NCBI GenBank assembly: GCA_025531455.1
Contig: JAMYHL010000039.1
Location: 186,001-250,000 of the forward strand
Reading direction: 5' to 3'
DNA length: 64,000 nucleotides
Source: Apiotrichum sp. Y4204
Taxonomy: Eukaryota > Basidiomycota > Tremellomycetes > Trichosporonales > Trichosporonaceae
Shown in pieces: positions 49,873-61,038 of the stretch (positions are counted from its first letter, which is position 1; each line of letters opens with the position of its first letter). The position numbers and the translations under genes are program-made. Under the pieces are notes generated by a model that was not told the origin of the DNA, did no database searches, and worked only from the letters and a program-made list of their open reading frames with translations.

Positions 49873-52800
49873 CTACCGACACGGGTCGACGCAGATGACG
49901 CCGGCGCCCTCACTCCACGCGTAGCCCCAATCTGCGAGGAACTGCTTGATGCTCGCGGCCAGGCGGACCTTTGAGGCGCCGCGTGCCGGATCCTGCTGCC
50001 CCACGTGCTTTTCTTCTCCGACCACAACGTACGCTGTCGTTAGTACTGTCCATGTAGTTATGTTGTTTTCACTCACCAAGGCCGCGGTAGTGGCTGCGCT
50101 CGAGCTCGGCGAGGAAGTGGCCGAGTAGTTCGGTGCCCTCGGTGCCGTGAAGGGTGTGCAAGTCAAGGAGTGACTCTGTGCGCTCGTCCGAGGACAGCCT
50201 GTTGCCGCCTGGGACGGAGGCAGAGCCGGCCACGCCGAGAATAACACCCAAGCCGCCGCCACACTCCTTGCCGCGTTCGGAACGGTCGCGCGGGTCGTCG
50301 GACCATGCGGGATCGCGGCCGCGCACGGCTGTCTGTGCGTCGAGCATGCGGGCCTTGACGAGTGCCTGTGCCGCCTCGTTGGCTTCGGCCAACATCTTTT
50401 CGTTGAGGGCCTTGCCCTCGCGCGAGAAGCGCTTCGCGGCGGCACCGTCGCCGCGGCGGAACGCATCCGCTGCACGCGCAAGACATGCGTTGCGGGCGTG
50501 GCCGAGGCGGATCGAAGCTGCACGCGCGGTCATGTACTGCTCGTTCGCAACGGCACCAGTCTGGAGAGTCGGCAGCAGTGTCGGCGGACGCAACTTGATC
50601 CTCTGCGACGGGCGAGGTACAGCCGGTGCCTTCGGAGCAGATCCACCCTCGGAAACAGGTGAGTACGGTCCCTGGGTCGCAGGGGCAAAGTTCCGTGCTC
50701 CTGCACCGCCTGCACCCGGTATGTGAATGAGATTCGGCGGGGCGGGAACAGGGCGCTTGACCGCGTTTGCGAAGCGGTTGCGCGATGGGTCAAACCGGCC
50801 GCCGACATGGCGATTGAGGCGGGCAGCCAGCAGATCCGGAAAGTCGTCTCCCTGGCCATACATCTGTCCGCCGGCAACGGGAGGTGTGCCAGGCATGGAG
50901 CTGCCCGGGGAGTTGATGTCGAGGCGACCCATAGACGAGTTGAGCATGCCGGCATCCAGGTTGGTGGGCAGCTGGTGGAGGAATTCGCAGTTGGGGCCTT
51001 TGGCACAGTGTCCTCGCAACCAGAAGCGACACAGGGCACGGTCGAGATCGTGACTGAACCTGCAGTCGGAGCGTCTGCACTCGCCGTTGAGGAAGTAGCG
51101 ACACATCCTGGTCGGCCCGGCGTTGCGAGCCGCCAAAGCAGGGTTGATGGGCGCATTGAAGCCGCGTCCGCCCTGTTGGAAGAAGCCTGGGCCAGGCGCA
51201 TGGTGGTTAGCGTTGCGACCATCAAGCCCAATTAACGGACGCGGCGACGCGACGCGCTGGGGCGTCGACGCCCCGGAACGCGGGTGCGTGTACTGCGCGA
51301 CTAGCATTGCCATTGCGGCCTCAAAGTCGTACCCAGAGCGGTGTAGGGCGTCCTCGAGCTCCCGTCGGGCGACTGTCGAGAACACAGATGAGAGGACGTC
51401 AAGCGGCGTCATGCCGAGTGTAGCGTTCTGCGTCGGGTCGTCCTCAGGATCCAGCGAGGAGCGCGACTCGAACGAAGTCGATTGATCGGAAGTACCCTGT
51501 CCAGCCGTGCCACCAGCCGCTGAGGGGTAAAACTCTTGCGCGCTGGCGTTGAACGGCTCGAACGGTTTGGCAGCGGTGCTGAGGCCCGACGGCTCATGAT
51601 GGTGCAGCTTCGGCAAACCGGTGCCGAATGGTGAAAACTCGTCATCATCGTCGTCGTCAGGGACCACGCCGCGACTTGCGGGACGTCCAGCGGCAAGGCC
51701 TGGAGACTGGAAGGCTTCACTGGATTCGGCACGAAGCTTCATCTGCGGCCTTGTCGGGGTGCCCAGTGGCGAGTGGAAGGGGCTGGAGGGATCGCTGATA
51801 AGCGGGGCCGCGATGAGGCGGTTCGAGCCCGTGCGTACCATGCCTGGTGCAGCACCGAGGGTGTATGGCGACGCCGCACGAGGTGGGCCCGACTCGGCAT
51901 CGCGCCATGGATCACTGGGAACAAACGCCGCGTTGATGGAGGTGTTAACAGCCGAGATGTGGGGGTTTCTGGGCGGGGTACCGGGTGCACCGGGATTGAA
52001 AGTCGCTGCTTTGACGTTGAGAACGCGCGGGGACGACACTGGCGAGCCGGAGGAGCTGTGGCCTGAAGATGAAGGCGGCGCCGGGGCGGGGGCCGCACTG
52101 CCTGCTGTGACAGACGTCGGGGAGCGCGGAGCACTGTCAACGCGACCGAGTGCGAGATTCGAGGGTATGAGTGGGGCATGACCAGTGCCCGTTGGAGTCT
52201 GCGCGCCAGAGCCGATGGTCGCTGGAGAATGTGGCCGAGCGAGAGGTGTGCGAACACCGCGGAGACCGCCAAGGCCCGTTGGTGTGTATGGGCGACGGAT
52301 GGCACGTGTCGGGGTGAAACTGCCCATCCCCTCTTGATATGGGACCCCGCCTACGTCGTCTGATGCATGAGTGGTGCTCCGCTAGAGAAAAAGAAACTCA
52401 CCGCGATGCTTGTGCATGCAGTCCAGGCAGACCTGGTCCATGATGAGGTCGTCCTGGGCAAGTGTCAGCGTCGTGGACATCGGCAACGCGGCGACTAAAT
52501 TGGATGGCGTCGCGGACGTGTTCACTCACTTTGCCAAACTCGCCCATGTGCTGGCGGAGCACACCTTTGACGTCTTCCTCCTGGTCATTGTCGAGGAGCT
52601 CGATAATTTTGCGGACGAGCTCCTCACGTTCTTCGCGCGATGCGCCCAGGGTCGGGGCGTTGCGCGATGCAAGCCCGTTGGAGCCAGCACCTGCACCAGA
52701 TCCGTCAGCTTTGCCACTTGCGGCGGCATCGCGGTCGGTCGTGTCGCTGCCGGCTTTGGGAGAAGATGAATCGCTACCCTGGTCATCTTCGTCGTCCGAT

Positions 52801-53000
52801 TCGCCAGAGGATGAGAGCGAGAGCGGGTGCTGTCCGCTTGCGGCGCGCAAGGTGGTGCCGCTACCGGTTGCGGAGGTTGTGGTGCCGAGTTGAGCGTTGC
52901 TAAGCACGAGCTTGAAGACGTAGTGTGCAAGATGGGGACTAGTCTCTAGGACTGAAGACTGGGCGGGGTCACCCCCGCCCGCATTCGGTGGCGGTGGCAT
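49873..53000 (-). CDS. CCCH zinc-finger, DUF1771 and Smr domain protein
   Basis: This is a likely RNA-binding, possibly translation- or RNA-decay-linked protein. Exons 53000-52530, 52453-52402, 52350-50077 and 50033-49873 give about 985 aa. An N-terminal helical segment (ETSPHLAHYVFKLVLSNAQ, then EEREELVRKIIELLDND) precedes a CLDC motif and a long disordered region. A CUE-like helix block (MTPLDVLSSVFSTVARRELE) is at about 560-600. Two CCCH fingers follow: CRYFLNGECRRSDCRFSH and CRFWLRGHCAKGPNCEFLH. DUF1771 (RLGHARNACLARAADAFRRG) and Smr (LLDLHTLHGTEGTELLGHFL) end the protein. The usual TGxGxH of Smr is replaced by VVGEEKHVGQ. The ATG at 53000 is the first available; the frame stays open about 80 bases further upstream without an ATG. 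Confidence 0.85.
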
Positions 53001-53816
53001 GCTCAAAGACGGACACGAAGACGGCGGCAGCGATGCTGCTTTTGTGACCGCTGTGGAGGCTGTTGTAGGATTCCAGGCCACAAATGTTGGGAGATATGCT
53101 ACGGAGCGTGAAATTTGCCCTCAATCACGAGGATGGCGGAGATAGGAAAAGAGGGAGAGACGAGGAAGGGAGGACAAGGGAGGAGTAGGTGAGTTGGTGG
53201 ACAATGTCAATGAGCGGCGGCGAAACAGCCAGTAAGAGAAAGGAAAGGCAATCGAGCGCCTGCCTGCCTGTTCCCTCTAAGGACTGTGGCGCGGGAAATG
53301 AACGAGCACCGGCGGGAGAGCGGAGGCCAATGCACTGTGTGGAGGGAGTGCTCGGATGTGCAGGCTGCCGGTGGTGGTGAAGAGGCGATGGAGAGGATGA
53401 AAGAAGTGATGGGAAGTAAAAGAAGTCGGATGTTCGATGTCGTCGCGATGATGATGGCCCCCTCCCCCTCTCTCTCTCTTCTGAGTGAGTGCATGAGAAG
53501 CCATGCAATGCCGTTGGCCCACAAAGAGGTCAAAGTCACAGCCAGCGCAGCGTCGACGCGCGCGCGGCGCAGCATCCCGATTACCCACCCATTACATCAC
53601 TCCTGGGGGACGGGTAATAGGCCTTATTAGAAACGAGCTTATTGTTTCGGATCAAAATATTTGATCCCGCTAATTTCTCCCTCATTACACTCCCACGTCC
53701 CACACCCACGACAATCACTGTGCTCGATGGTCTCGGACGCGTTTACCAGTCGTTTCTGTCTCTTTCCATCTCTCTCTCTCTTTCTCTCTTCTCATCATCA
53801 CAAAAGACCATCCACA
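53001..53816. promoter_or_regulatory. Divergent region between the CCCH/Smr gene and TAF10
   Basis: This 816-base region separates divergent starts. It is purine-rich next to the CCCH/Smr gene and T/C-rich before TAF10, with CT microsatellite at about 53470-53480 and 53770-53790. A possible non-coding first exon of the CCCH/Smr gene may lie here. Confidence 0.55.
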
Positions 53817-55013
53817 ATGTCCACGCCCGGCAACCCCGCCCCCTCCACGCCAGCAGACGGCGCATCGGCGCCCGCTCCCGCTCCCGCAGCTCCGACTCCG
53901 ACCGATGCCCCCGCCCCGACCGCGACTCCCACTCCTGCGACCCTCTCCCTCGCGATCGAGACCCCGGCGTCGGCATCGCCTGCCGCGCCCTCCCAGCCCC
54001 AGCTGCCCGTGCTGCCCACGCTCGCGCCGAGCGTAACCCCCACGCCGATTACGCCTGTTGCGGCGTTCCTCCCGTCCTCGACGCCCGCGACCAATGGGTC
54101 CACCGCGTCGCCGCCGGTTAAAATTGAGCCGGGGGTCGATCGTGATGGCGATGTGGTGATGAGGGATGCGGATAAGGACAAGGAGAAGGAGGAGGAGGGG
54201 AAGAAGGAGCAGGAGAAGGAAAAGGAGCAGGAGAAAGGGAAGGAGAAAGAGAAGGAGAAGGAGGGGGAGAAGGCCGCGGAAAAGACAGCAGAGGAGAAAG
54301 GCAAGGAGGTCGAGAAGTCGAAGGACGCGGGCAAGGACGACAAGGCCGAAGGGAGTGAGAGCAAGGACGCGACAAAGGACAAGGGCGGAAAGGACAAGGA
54401 CGGAAAGGACAAGGATGCCAAGGACAAGGAGGACAAGGAGGCGGCAGATGTTACGGCCCTGTTTGCTGCGCGCCGTGCAGAGGAGAACGCGCGCCGGGAT
54501 CGCAGCCTCGCCGAGTTCCTCGTCATGCTCGACGGATACAAGCCCTTGGTGAGTGCCGGGTGCTGGAGCGGATCCTTCGCGCAGCTCTCTCCTGCGGTTG
54601 GCGCTCAATCACCGATCCGCATCCCCGTCCGCTCAGGCAGCTGACAACAGATCCCCGAGGAGGTGACGGAGTACTACCTCCAGCGTGCAGGCTTTGAGTG
54701 CTCTGACCCGCGCCTGTGAGTATTCCCTACTTCCTTACATCCACTTGATACTGACTCCCAGGAAACGCCTCCTCTCGCTCTCGGCGCAAAAGTTCATGTC
54801 CGACCTCTCGCGCGACGCCTTCCACTTCGCCAAGCTCCGTGTGAGCGGCACCGCTGCCGGGCGCGGGCGCCCCGCCGCCGGTGTGGACCGGAACCGTGTT
54901 GTCCTCACCATGGACGACCTCAGTCTCGCGCTCGGCGAGCACGGCGTCAACGTCAAGAAGCCAGACTATTGTGTGTACTGTGCAGCGGCCATCACTGACA
55001 TTCAGATCTCTAA
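53817..55013 (+). CDS. TAF10: TFIID/SAGA subunit TAF10
   Basis: TAF10 is a histone-fold subunit shared by TFIID and SAGA. Exons 53817-54548, 54651-54715, 54762-54970 and 55006-55013 total 1014 bases, or 337 aa. The first 110 residues are Ala/Pro/Thr-rich. Residues 115-215 are a dense Lys/Glu/Asp tract. The histone fold is at about 225-335: RRDRSLAEFLVMLDGYKPL, IPEEVTEYYLQRAGFECSDP, LSLSAQKFMSDLSRDAFHFA, then TMDDLSLALGEHGVNVKKPD. The last coding exon is only ATCTCTAA. It turns the end into PDYYL-stop, the family's usual C-terminus. Without this splice the frame runs on into unrelated sequence. Confidence 0.93.
54170..54450 (+). repeat. TAF10: AAG/GAG-rich tract coding a Lys/Glu/Asp segment of TAF10
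   Basis: Purine-rich GAGAAGGA-type repeats encode alternating KE and KD runs for about 95 residues. The antisense frames are rich in Ser, Leu and Phe and are shadows. Confidence 0.9.
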
Positions 55014-55340
55014 TCACCATCACCCTGGCCGCCGTTATTCGCGGCCACCGGTCTACTCAATCCATCACTTGTTCATTACCCATTTCCTCGCCATTTTCCA
55101 CTCTCCTTCGCCCCACGGCGCCCATCCGACGGCAGCCTTCTGTACCCTGTATCAGTAATGCATCGTGAATACATGTACACTACAACGATATACTACAAAG
55201 CGTTGGGGGGCGTCTCGACAGTCGTGAGGTCTAGTGTCCCAGTGAATAGAAACAAGAAAACGGGGGCATAAGGCAATGACAAAGAAAGGGAATGGACACG
55301 CAACAAAACACGATAATCAGTGGGATCCTGGCCGACAGCA
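55014..55340. other. Convergent gap between TAF10 and the membrane-linked orphan
   Basis: This 327-base region lies between convergent stop codons and should carry both 3' ends. I see no other element. Confidence 0.6.
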
Positions 55341-58167
55341 TCAGTCACACCGGCCAAAGGCTGAAAACGCGTCTGGGTCGATGCTCCTGCGCACGGGAAT
55401 CCTGCTACGGCCGCTACCCGGCGTAGTGGGCAACCCGGGGGTTAAGGGTGTGGCGGAGCCTGCGCCAGGTGTGCGAGGCCGCGATGATGCAGCAGACCAC
55501 GAGCCGTGGCCATTACCATGGCCATTCCCGTTGCTCTGGCCGCTGGTCGAGCTGTTGACGGAGCTGGACAGCGCTGCGGCGCGTGCGGCGACAATTCCCG
55601 TTACGGGCGGCCAGCGGCCAGCACTGGTCGGCGTGCGCAGCGACTCGTGCCGCCGCGGCGTGGTTGGGGTCGAGGCGCGGCTTCCGCCAGATACGGACCC
55701 GCCGGACGCAGAGTACGAGTATGTGCTCGCAGAACTCGGCACCTGGCGCGAGTACGGGGTTGGGCTCATGGGCGGGCTGTCGGTACCCCGGCTCACGACC
55801 GACTGCGAGCGCACGTGCCGCGGGATCCGGCTCGGCGCACGGGGCGAGCCTGGACTCGGCGTGATCAGGTGTTCTGGGCTGCCGGGACGACCCCGGGGGC
55901 TCGATTGTGTGGGACTCGAGTCGCCGTTAGGACTTGCGGGTGCAAGGGGGCTCGGTGTGGCACTGCTCGCGCTCCGGAATCTCCGGGTGGGCGTCGGGCT
56001 GAGCTTCAGAGGTGGGGTGGAGAATCGTCTGGAACCGCTGGGGGAATGGATGCTCTGTGGGCGACTCGGAGGTGCGACAGCGTGGGCGAGTTCAGGTGGG
56101 ATTGGGGGAACGGGTGGGACTGGCGTTTCACTGCGGCGCTCGGGGGAAGGGGAGAGGGCACGCTGGACCCAGCGGGGCGAACCCCCTGACGGATCCTTTC
56201 GCCATGGTAATGGCGGGAGGCCACGCGAGGACAAGTTCCCGGAGGAGGTGCGACGGTCACGCAATGCTGCTTCTCGAGGCGGCGGGCCCTTCGAGCCGGG
56301 AACTGCGTGTTTTATCGGTGAAGCCGATAAGGACGACGTGCCGTTGACCGGGGAGAAGGTTGGGAAGGGCTTCGAAGCAAAGGTATGTGGGGAGCTCACT
56401 CGGGTATCGCGAGATTGAGGCGGGGGCGACGATATAGACAAGGAGCGGCGAGACATACGCTCATTCGCCACTTGCCGAGTGGATGGTTGTGGGCGCGAAG
56501 AATGGCGTGAGACGGATCCGGGGAGGGATGCTGTAGGCGGGGCTGACATTGTTGACCTCGACCCCGACTCGGCCTCGGGCTTGTCGCGCATCACCCATTG
56601 GGGATTGCTGCCAAGGTCTTCGCTATCGGACGAGCCAGCAATCGTACTCTTGGATGCCAGTGCGCGTTCCGCCTCAGCGATGAGCTCCTGCAGTCTGCGG
56701 GACATTTCGTCAAGCCGCATGCTGGTCTCATCATCTGCGTCTTCCGGAGTCGACTCGCGGCTTTCCCTCCCCTCCGGGATTTCCACAGGTAGCGACCGCC
56801 TTTCAATTATCGGCGACTTGGAGTACTCGGACACGGGTGCCGTCGTGATTGTACCAATGCTGGTGACTGGGGATCCCGGCTGAGCCGGCAGTGTCAGTTG
56901 ATCGACGCCACCCTCGTGGTGCTTGTGCGCTTTTTGACGCGTCGCGGCGGCGGCCAAATCCGCAATGCTGGGCCGTACAGCACGCCTCCGCCTCACGCTT
57001 CGCACCCCGACGGGCAACGAACGCACACTGGACGCCAAGCTCGCCGGGCGGGGTGGTATTGGGTATGGATGCGGCGGGCGTGCGTGCCCAGTCTCGTCGA
57101 CCGGCTCGTATATTCCCGGATGGCCTTTGCGTATGTACGACGCGCTATCACCGTCGGGAACGGCACCTTCGTCGTCGTCGTTCTGGCCCCAGCCTTTCAA
57201 CATCCGATACGCGGTGCTGAAGATCAGTATCGCTGCAGAAGGCAAACACAGGCATAGACTCACAGGCCGACTGCTGCACCAAAGACGGCGGCGTTGACCG
57301 CGCCATTGATCAACGACCCGCCCCATCCTCGTCGCTTCGCGTCTTCGTTATTGTGCACTGAAAATAAGTATTGTCTCTGGGTGCTCGTGCACTACGCGCT
57401 TGGAACGTGGTTTGACTGCTAGATCGACACTCACAGCTCTCGCTTGGCGACGGATCGCTCCCCGACACACTCTGCCCATCAGACGAGACGTTGGACGTTG
57501 TGTCTTCATCCTCGGACTCGCCGCCGAGAAAGCCGCGAGGTAGGAACGCGGACATTGGTCGCTTGGGTGGTCGCTCCCTGGGTGGTGAATGTGCAGCTAG
57601 CGAGTACGCCCTCGGTCGCCGTTGATGGCGGTATGCTCTCGTCGAGTCCGAGGATGAGCGCGAGCGTATGGCGGCAGCCGAGTCGGGGTCCAGATACTCG
57701 CGTTCCCGTATCTGACTGCACCCGTAGTCGTCGTAAATGTCCTCAAAGTCGCAGTATTCGTAGTAGTTGTCGCCGAAGTTGAGGATGCCGTCGTCGCATA
57801 AAGGGGAATGTCGGGACTCGACGGGAGAAGAACAGGCCGAGCTGCTGTGGGGCTGATGGTCGTAAGGATTCGCTGAATGCTGGGATGATGACTCGGCAGG
57901 GTGCACGGGAGAGCGGTTTCCTTGGCCTTGGTCGTCGAGATCGAGAGAGAATCCCTCGTGGACGTGGGCGTCGGTGGCCAGCGCGTGATGCCCCAAATCC
58001 GAGCCTGTCCTGTGTGGCATGAGTTGAGTAGCGCGCAAGGCGCCACTGCGACAACAGAGACAAAAAAGGATGGGGTACAGGAAAGAAGGGATGAGGATGA
58101 GGATTAGGACAATGACGATGAAGATGAAGTGAATAAAGGATTGATGAGGACGCGACAGAGGAGCCAT
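55341..58167 (-). CDS. Unknown protein with glycine-rich membrane segment
   Basis: I do not recognise this protein. Exons 58167-57435, 57357-57264 and 57216-55341 keep frame for 900 aa. The N-terminus from the ATG at 58167 reads FIHFIFIVIVLILILIPSFL, a strong hydrophobic segment, so it may be a signal anchor. Alternatively the protein starts at the Met near 58020 (MPHRTGSDLGHH), making that stretch leader. A second likely membrane or glycine-zipper helix lies near residue 265: NGAVNAAVFGAAVGLTAYRM, preceded by RRGWGGSLI. The remaining 600 residues are Ser/Pro/Arg-rich and disordered except for a short coiled-coil-like MRLDEMSRRLQELIAEAERA. A regulatory or scaffold role is possible but unproven. 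Confidence 0.8.
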
Positions 58168-58851
58168 GTTCGTCAAGCTGCTCTGATGCTCAAAGGATCA
58201 AAGGGGGTGCCGAACAGTCCATTTCGCGCTATTCCCTGGCGCGCGGCCGGGTGAATCCCCTTGTCCCGCGGTCTGTCCCATGTCCCTGCCCTGTATCATA
58301 TCAATCCTCATCCCCATCACCATCGTCATTATCGCCATCACCACTGCTGTCAGCACCGCAAAATCCACACTGCTGTTGACAGAAGCAGAAATAAAAAAGA
58401 GTTGAGTGTGTTATGCATATGGTTTGTGTGGGTCATGCTCAGGCATCGCGCATCTCCGGATCCGTCGCCGCCGCCGCCGAATGCAGCACAAAAGTCATCG
58501 AGCCCGCGAGCCTGGTTGCGGCCAGGTGATGTCACCAGGGAGCCTTGTGAGCCTAATACATCTTATCTTGTTTTGATTAGGTGTGGGAAGCCGAAACTAA
58601 AATAGTTGACTGTATTAGGCGTGAGTCAATGGGTATGGTGGGTGTCGTCATCACTCGCAGCTCGCTGGTGCACAAGCCCTGGTCGTTGCGCTGTTCATTC
58701 AGTGCATGTCGTCGTCGTCGATGACCTCTTGCATCCCGTCCATCGCTCTCTCAGCACCATCACCCACAGCTATCTCTCTTCCTCTCTCCCTCTCACACCC
58801 TCACCCTTCGGAGTAGACTGCTAGTCCTCTGCCCTCCCCTCCTCTCCCGCA
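58168..58851. promoter_or_regulatory. Divergent region between the membrane-linked orphan and ARC40
   Basis: This 684-base region separates divergent start codons. It contains a perfect 10-base inverted repeat (58551-58560 and 58611-58620) and CT-rich leader sequence before ARC40. Confidence 0.55.
58551..58620. repeat. Inverted repeat with arms GCCTAATACA / TGTATTAGGC
   Basis: Two perfectly complementary 10-base arms flank a 50-base spacer that itself contains GATTAGG. It lies in a divergent promoter and could be paired sites for a dimeric regulator. Confidence 0.7.
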
Positions 58852-60239
58852 ATGTCCGCCCCTGAAGTCTTCCAGCTGTCCGTCGGACCCCTCACCGGCG
58901 TCGCCTTTGGCCCCGACCGCACTCGTGCGTCTTCCCTGACAGATGATACCTGCGCATCCTGGCTGACAATCCTCAGAGCTCGCCGTATCCCCCAACAACA
59001 ACGCGGCGCAGATCTACACCCGCGGCCCTAGCGAGTGGGACCTCCAGACCACCCTCTCCGAGGTGCGTTGGCTGCAGCTTGGCTGATCGGAAGCTGATGC
59101 TAACTCCCCAGCACGACAAGCTCATCACCGCCATCTCATGGGCTCCCCAGACGAACCGCATCGTTACCTGTTCGCAGGACCGTAATGCCTATGTCTGGAC
59201 CCCGACTGCCAACGGCCAGTGGAAGCCGGCCCTCGTTCTCCTGCGTATCAACCGCGCAGCGACTTGCGTAAAGTGGAGCCCGAGGGAAGACAAGTTTGCC
59301 GTCGGCTCTGGTGCTCGGTGAGTTGTCATGATTTTGCTGTTCAACTCTGGAGATTCCTCTAACTTCAGTGCCATTGCCATCTGCTCGTTCGACGAGGAGA
59401 ACGACTGGTGGGTGTCGAAGCACATCAAGAAGCCCCTGCGCTCGACGGTCCTCTCGATCGACTGGCACCAGAACAACGTTCTTCTTGCAGCGGGTACCGC
59501 GGACGCCAAGTCGTACGTCTTCTCGGCGTACATCAAGGGCGTTGATGCCAAGCCCGACCCTACCGTCTGGGGTGACCGTCTGCCTTTCGGCACCATCTGT
59601 GGCGAGTTCAAGTCGCCCAACGGTGGATGGGTGCACGATGTCGCTTTCACCCCTTCGGGCAACATCCTCGGCTACGTCTCGCATGACTCGGCCGTCAACC
59701 TCATCTACCCCGCTGGCCCCGGTCTTCCCCCTCAGGCGCACATCACTGTTCGCACCCAGACGCTCCCCTACCTGTCCCTCACGTTCACCTCGGAGGAGTC
59801 TCTCATTGCTGCGGGCCACGACTGCCAGCCGACCGTCTTCGCTGTCGGTGCGAACGGCTGGGAGTTTTCGCACTCGCTCGACGACCCTGCACAGGCCGGC
59901 AGCCGTGCGCTCACCCCCAACGCGACTGGCAGCCGCGGTCCTGCTCCCGGCAGGCTGAACAACGAGGCGTTCAACCTCTTCCGTCAGGCCGACACACGTG
60001 GCCAGTCCAAGCCCGGCCTCAATCTCGCCGGCGGAGCGAGCGTGGCCGTTGGCGCTGACGGCCACCTCCTCACCATCCACCAGAACTCAATCACGCTCGT
60101 CGAGCCGTACGAGTGGGCTCAGGACGGCACCGTTTCCAAGGTCTTCACCGCTGGCAAGGATGGTCGGATCGTCATCTGGCCCGTCACTGGCAAGCCTGCC
60201 GGCGGCCTCTCTGGCCGCATGGCTGGCCTCCAGGTTTAG
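58852..60239 (+). CDS. ARC40: Arp2/3 complex subunit ARPC1 (Arc40)
   Basis: ARPC1 is the WD40 beta-propeller subunit of the Arp2/3 complex that nucleates branched actin. Exons 58852-58924, 58977-59062, 59112-59317 and 59369-60239 give 411 aa (yeast Arc40 is 384). WD-like blades include [40 protein letters not shown] and [30 protein letters not shown] and [19 protein letters not shown] segments are characteristic. The insertion between the last blades ([15 protein letters not shown]) corresponds to the ARPC1 actin-contact loop. The protein ends after the final blade ([16 protein letters not shown]). Confidence 0.96.
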
Positions 60240-60510
60240 GCATCATAGAGTAGCACGAATGGATTTGTGAAGCAGATAACCTGGTCACCGAGGCGGTGGT
60301 GAATCGATCGTATGCCCCTGTTCTTGCTCGTCGAGACATACCGCCCTCCTGGCGCCCTTCCCCTCTACCTCCAGTGGTGATGTCTACATACACTCTAAGA
60401 TCTACACAGCAGTCTGGGACGGGGGCGGGACCTGCGCGCCGTCCTGGTCATAAAGCGGGGGAAAGTTCTCGAGCGGTTTTCTGCCATCAGCCCCAGCCAC
60501 ATGCTCCCAC

Positions 60511-61038
60511 TTACTCTCTCGCATCCCACACGTCCTCAGAACTAGGACCGACGCGGCGCGCAGCCCACCACTCGGCGCGGCGGCGGATCCACAGCCGGCG
60601 CCGCTCCTCGACGTCCTCGCCCTTCAGGCTCATGCAGTACTTAAAGTCGTCAAACTTGTATGTGCAGTCCCGCAGCTCGCCGTAGCGGTAGACGTTGCGG
60701 AGCTGCGGCATGAGGGCGTAGCACATAAGGAACTCGTCGCTGTGGGTTAGCCAGAGCAGAGACAAGCGGGAAGGATTATGGCCACGGGGAGGCGTTCCCG
60801 CTCCGCGCACTCACAACAGGCGCATACACCCCGGAACATCCTCAAAGCTCGGAAACTGCATCTCCTGGTACTTCTCCTCGTCCTTGAGCGTGCGCTCAAA
60901 GCGGGAGAGCAGGTTCGGTGGCTCGCTGGAGGTGCTCGAGGCTGGTGTCGTGGAGGAGGAGCTCGCGTCCGAGGCCGCAGCGCCTGCGGCTTGTGCCTCT
61001 GTTGCCCCCGTGTTACTTGACCAGAAGTTCCAGCGCAT
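60511..61038 (-). CDS. EMI1: DUF3128 twin-CX9C protein, Emi1-like
   Basis: Exons 61038-60815 and 60739-60511 give 150 aa. After a Ser/Thr/Ala-rich N-terminus, SRFERTLKDEEKYQEMQFPS leads to CMRLFDEFLMC and, 20 residues on, DCTYKFDDFKYC. Both are exact CX9C pairs, so this is a twin-CX9C helix-hairpin protein. The family (DUF3128, yeast Emi1 needed for early meiotic induction) has homologues linked to mitochondria. The intron falls inside the first CX9C, with the Phe codon split across it. The C-terminus is basic and tryptophan-rich (RRAEWWAARR). Confidence 0.88.

Noticed and set aside
53715..54608. Antisense frames rich in Leu, Ser or Arg opposite TAF10
   Set aside because: They mirror the GAG/AAG repeats encoding the charged tract.
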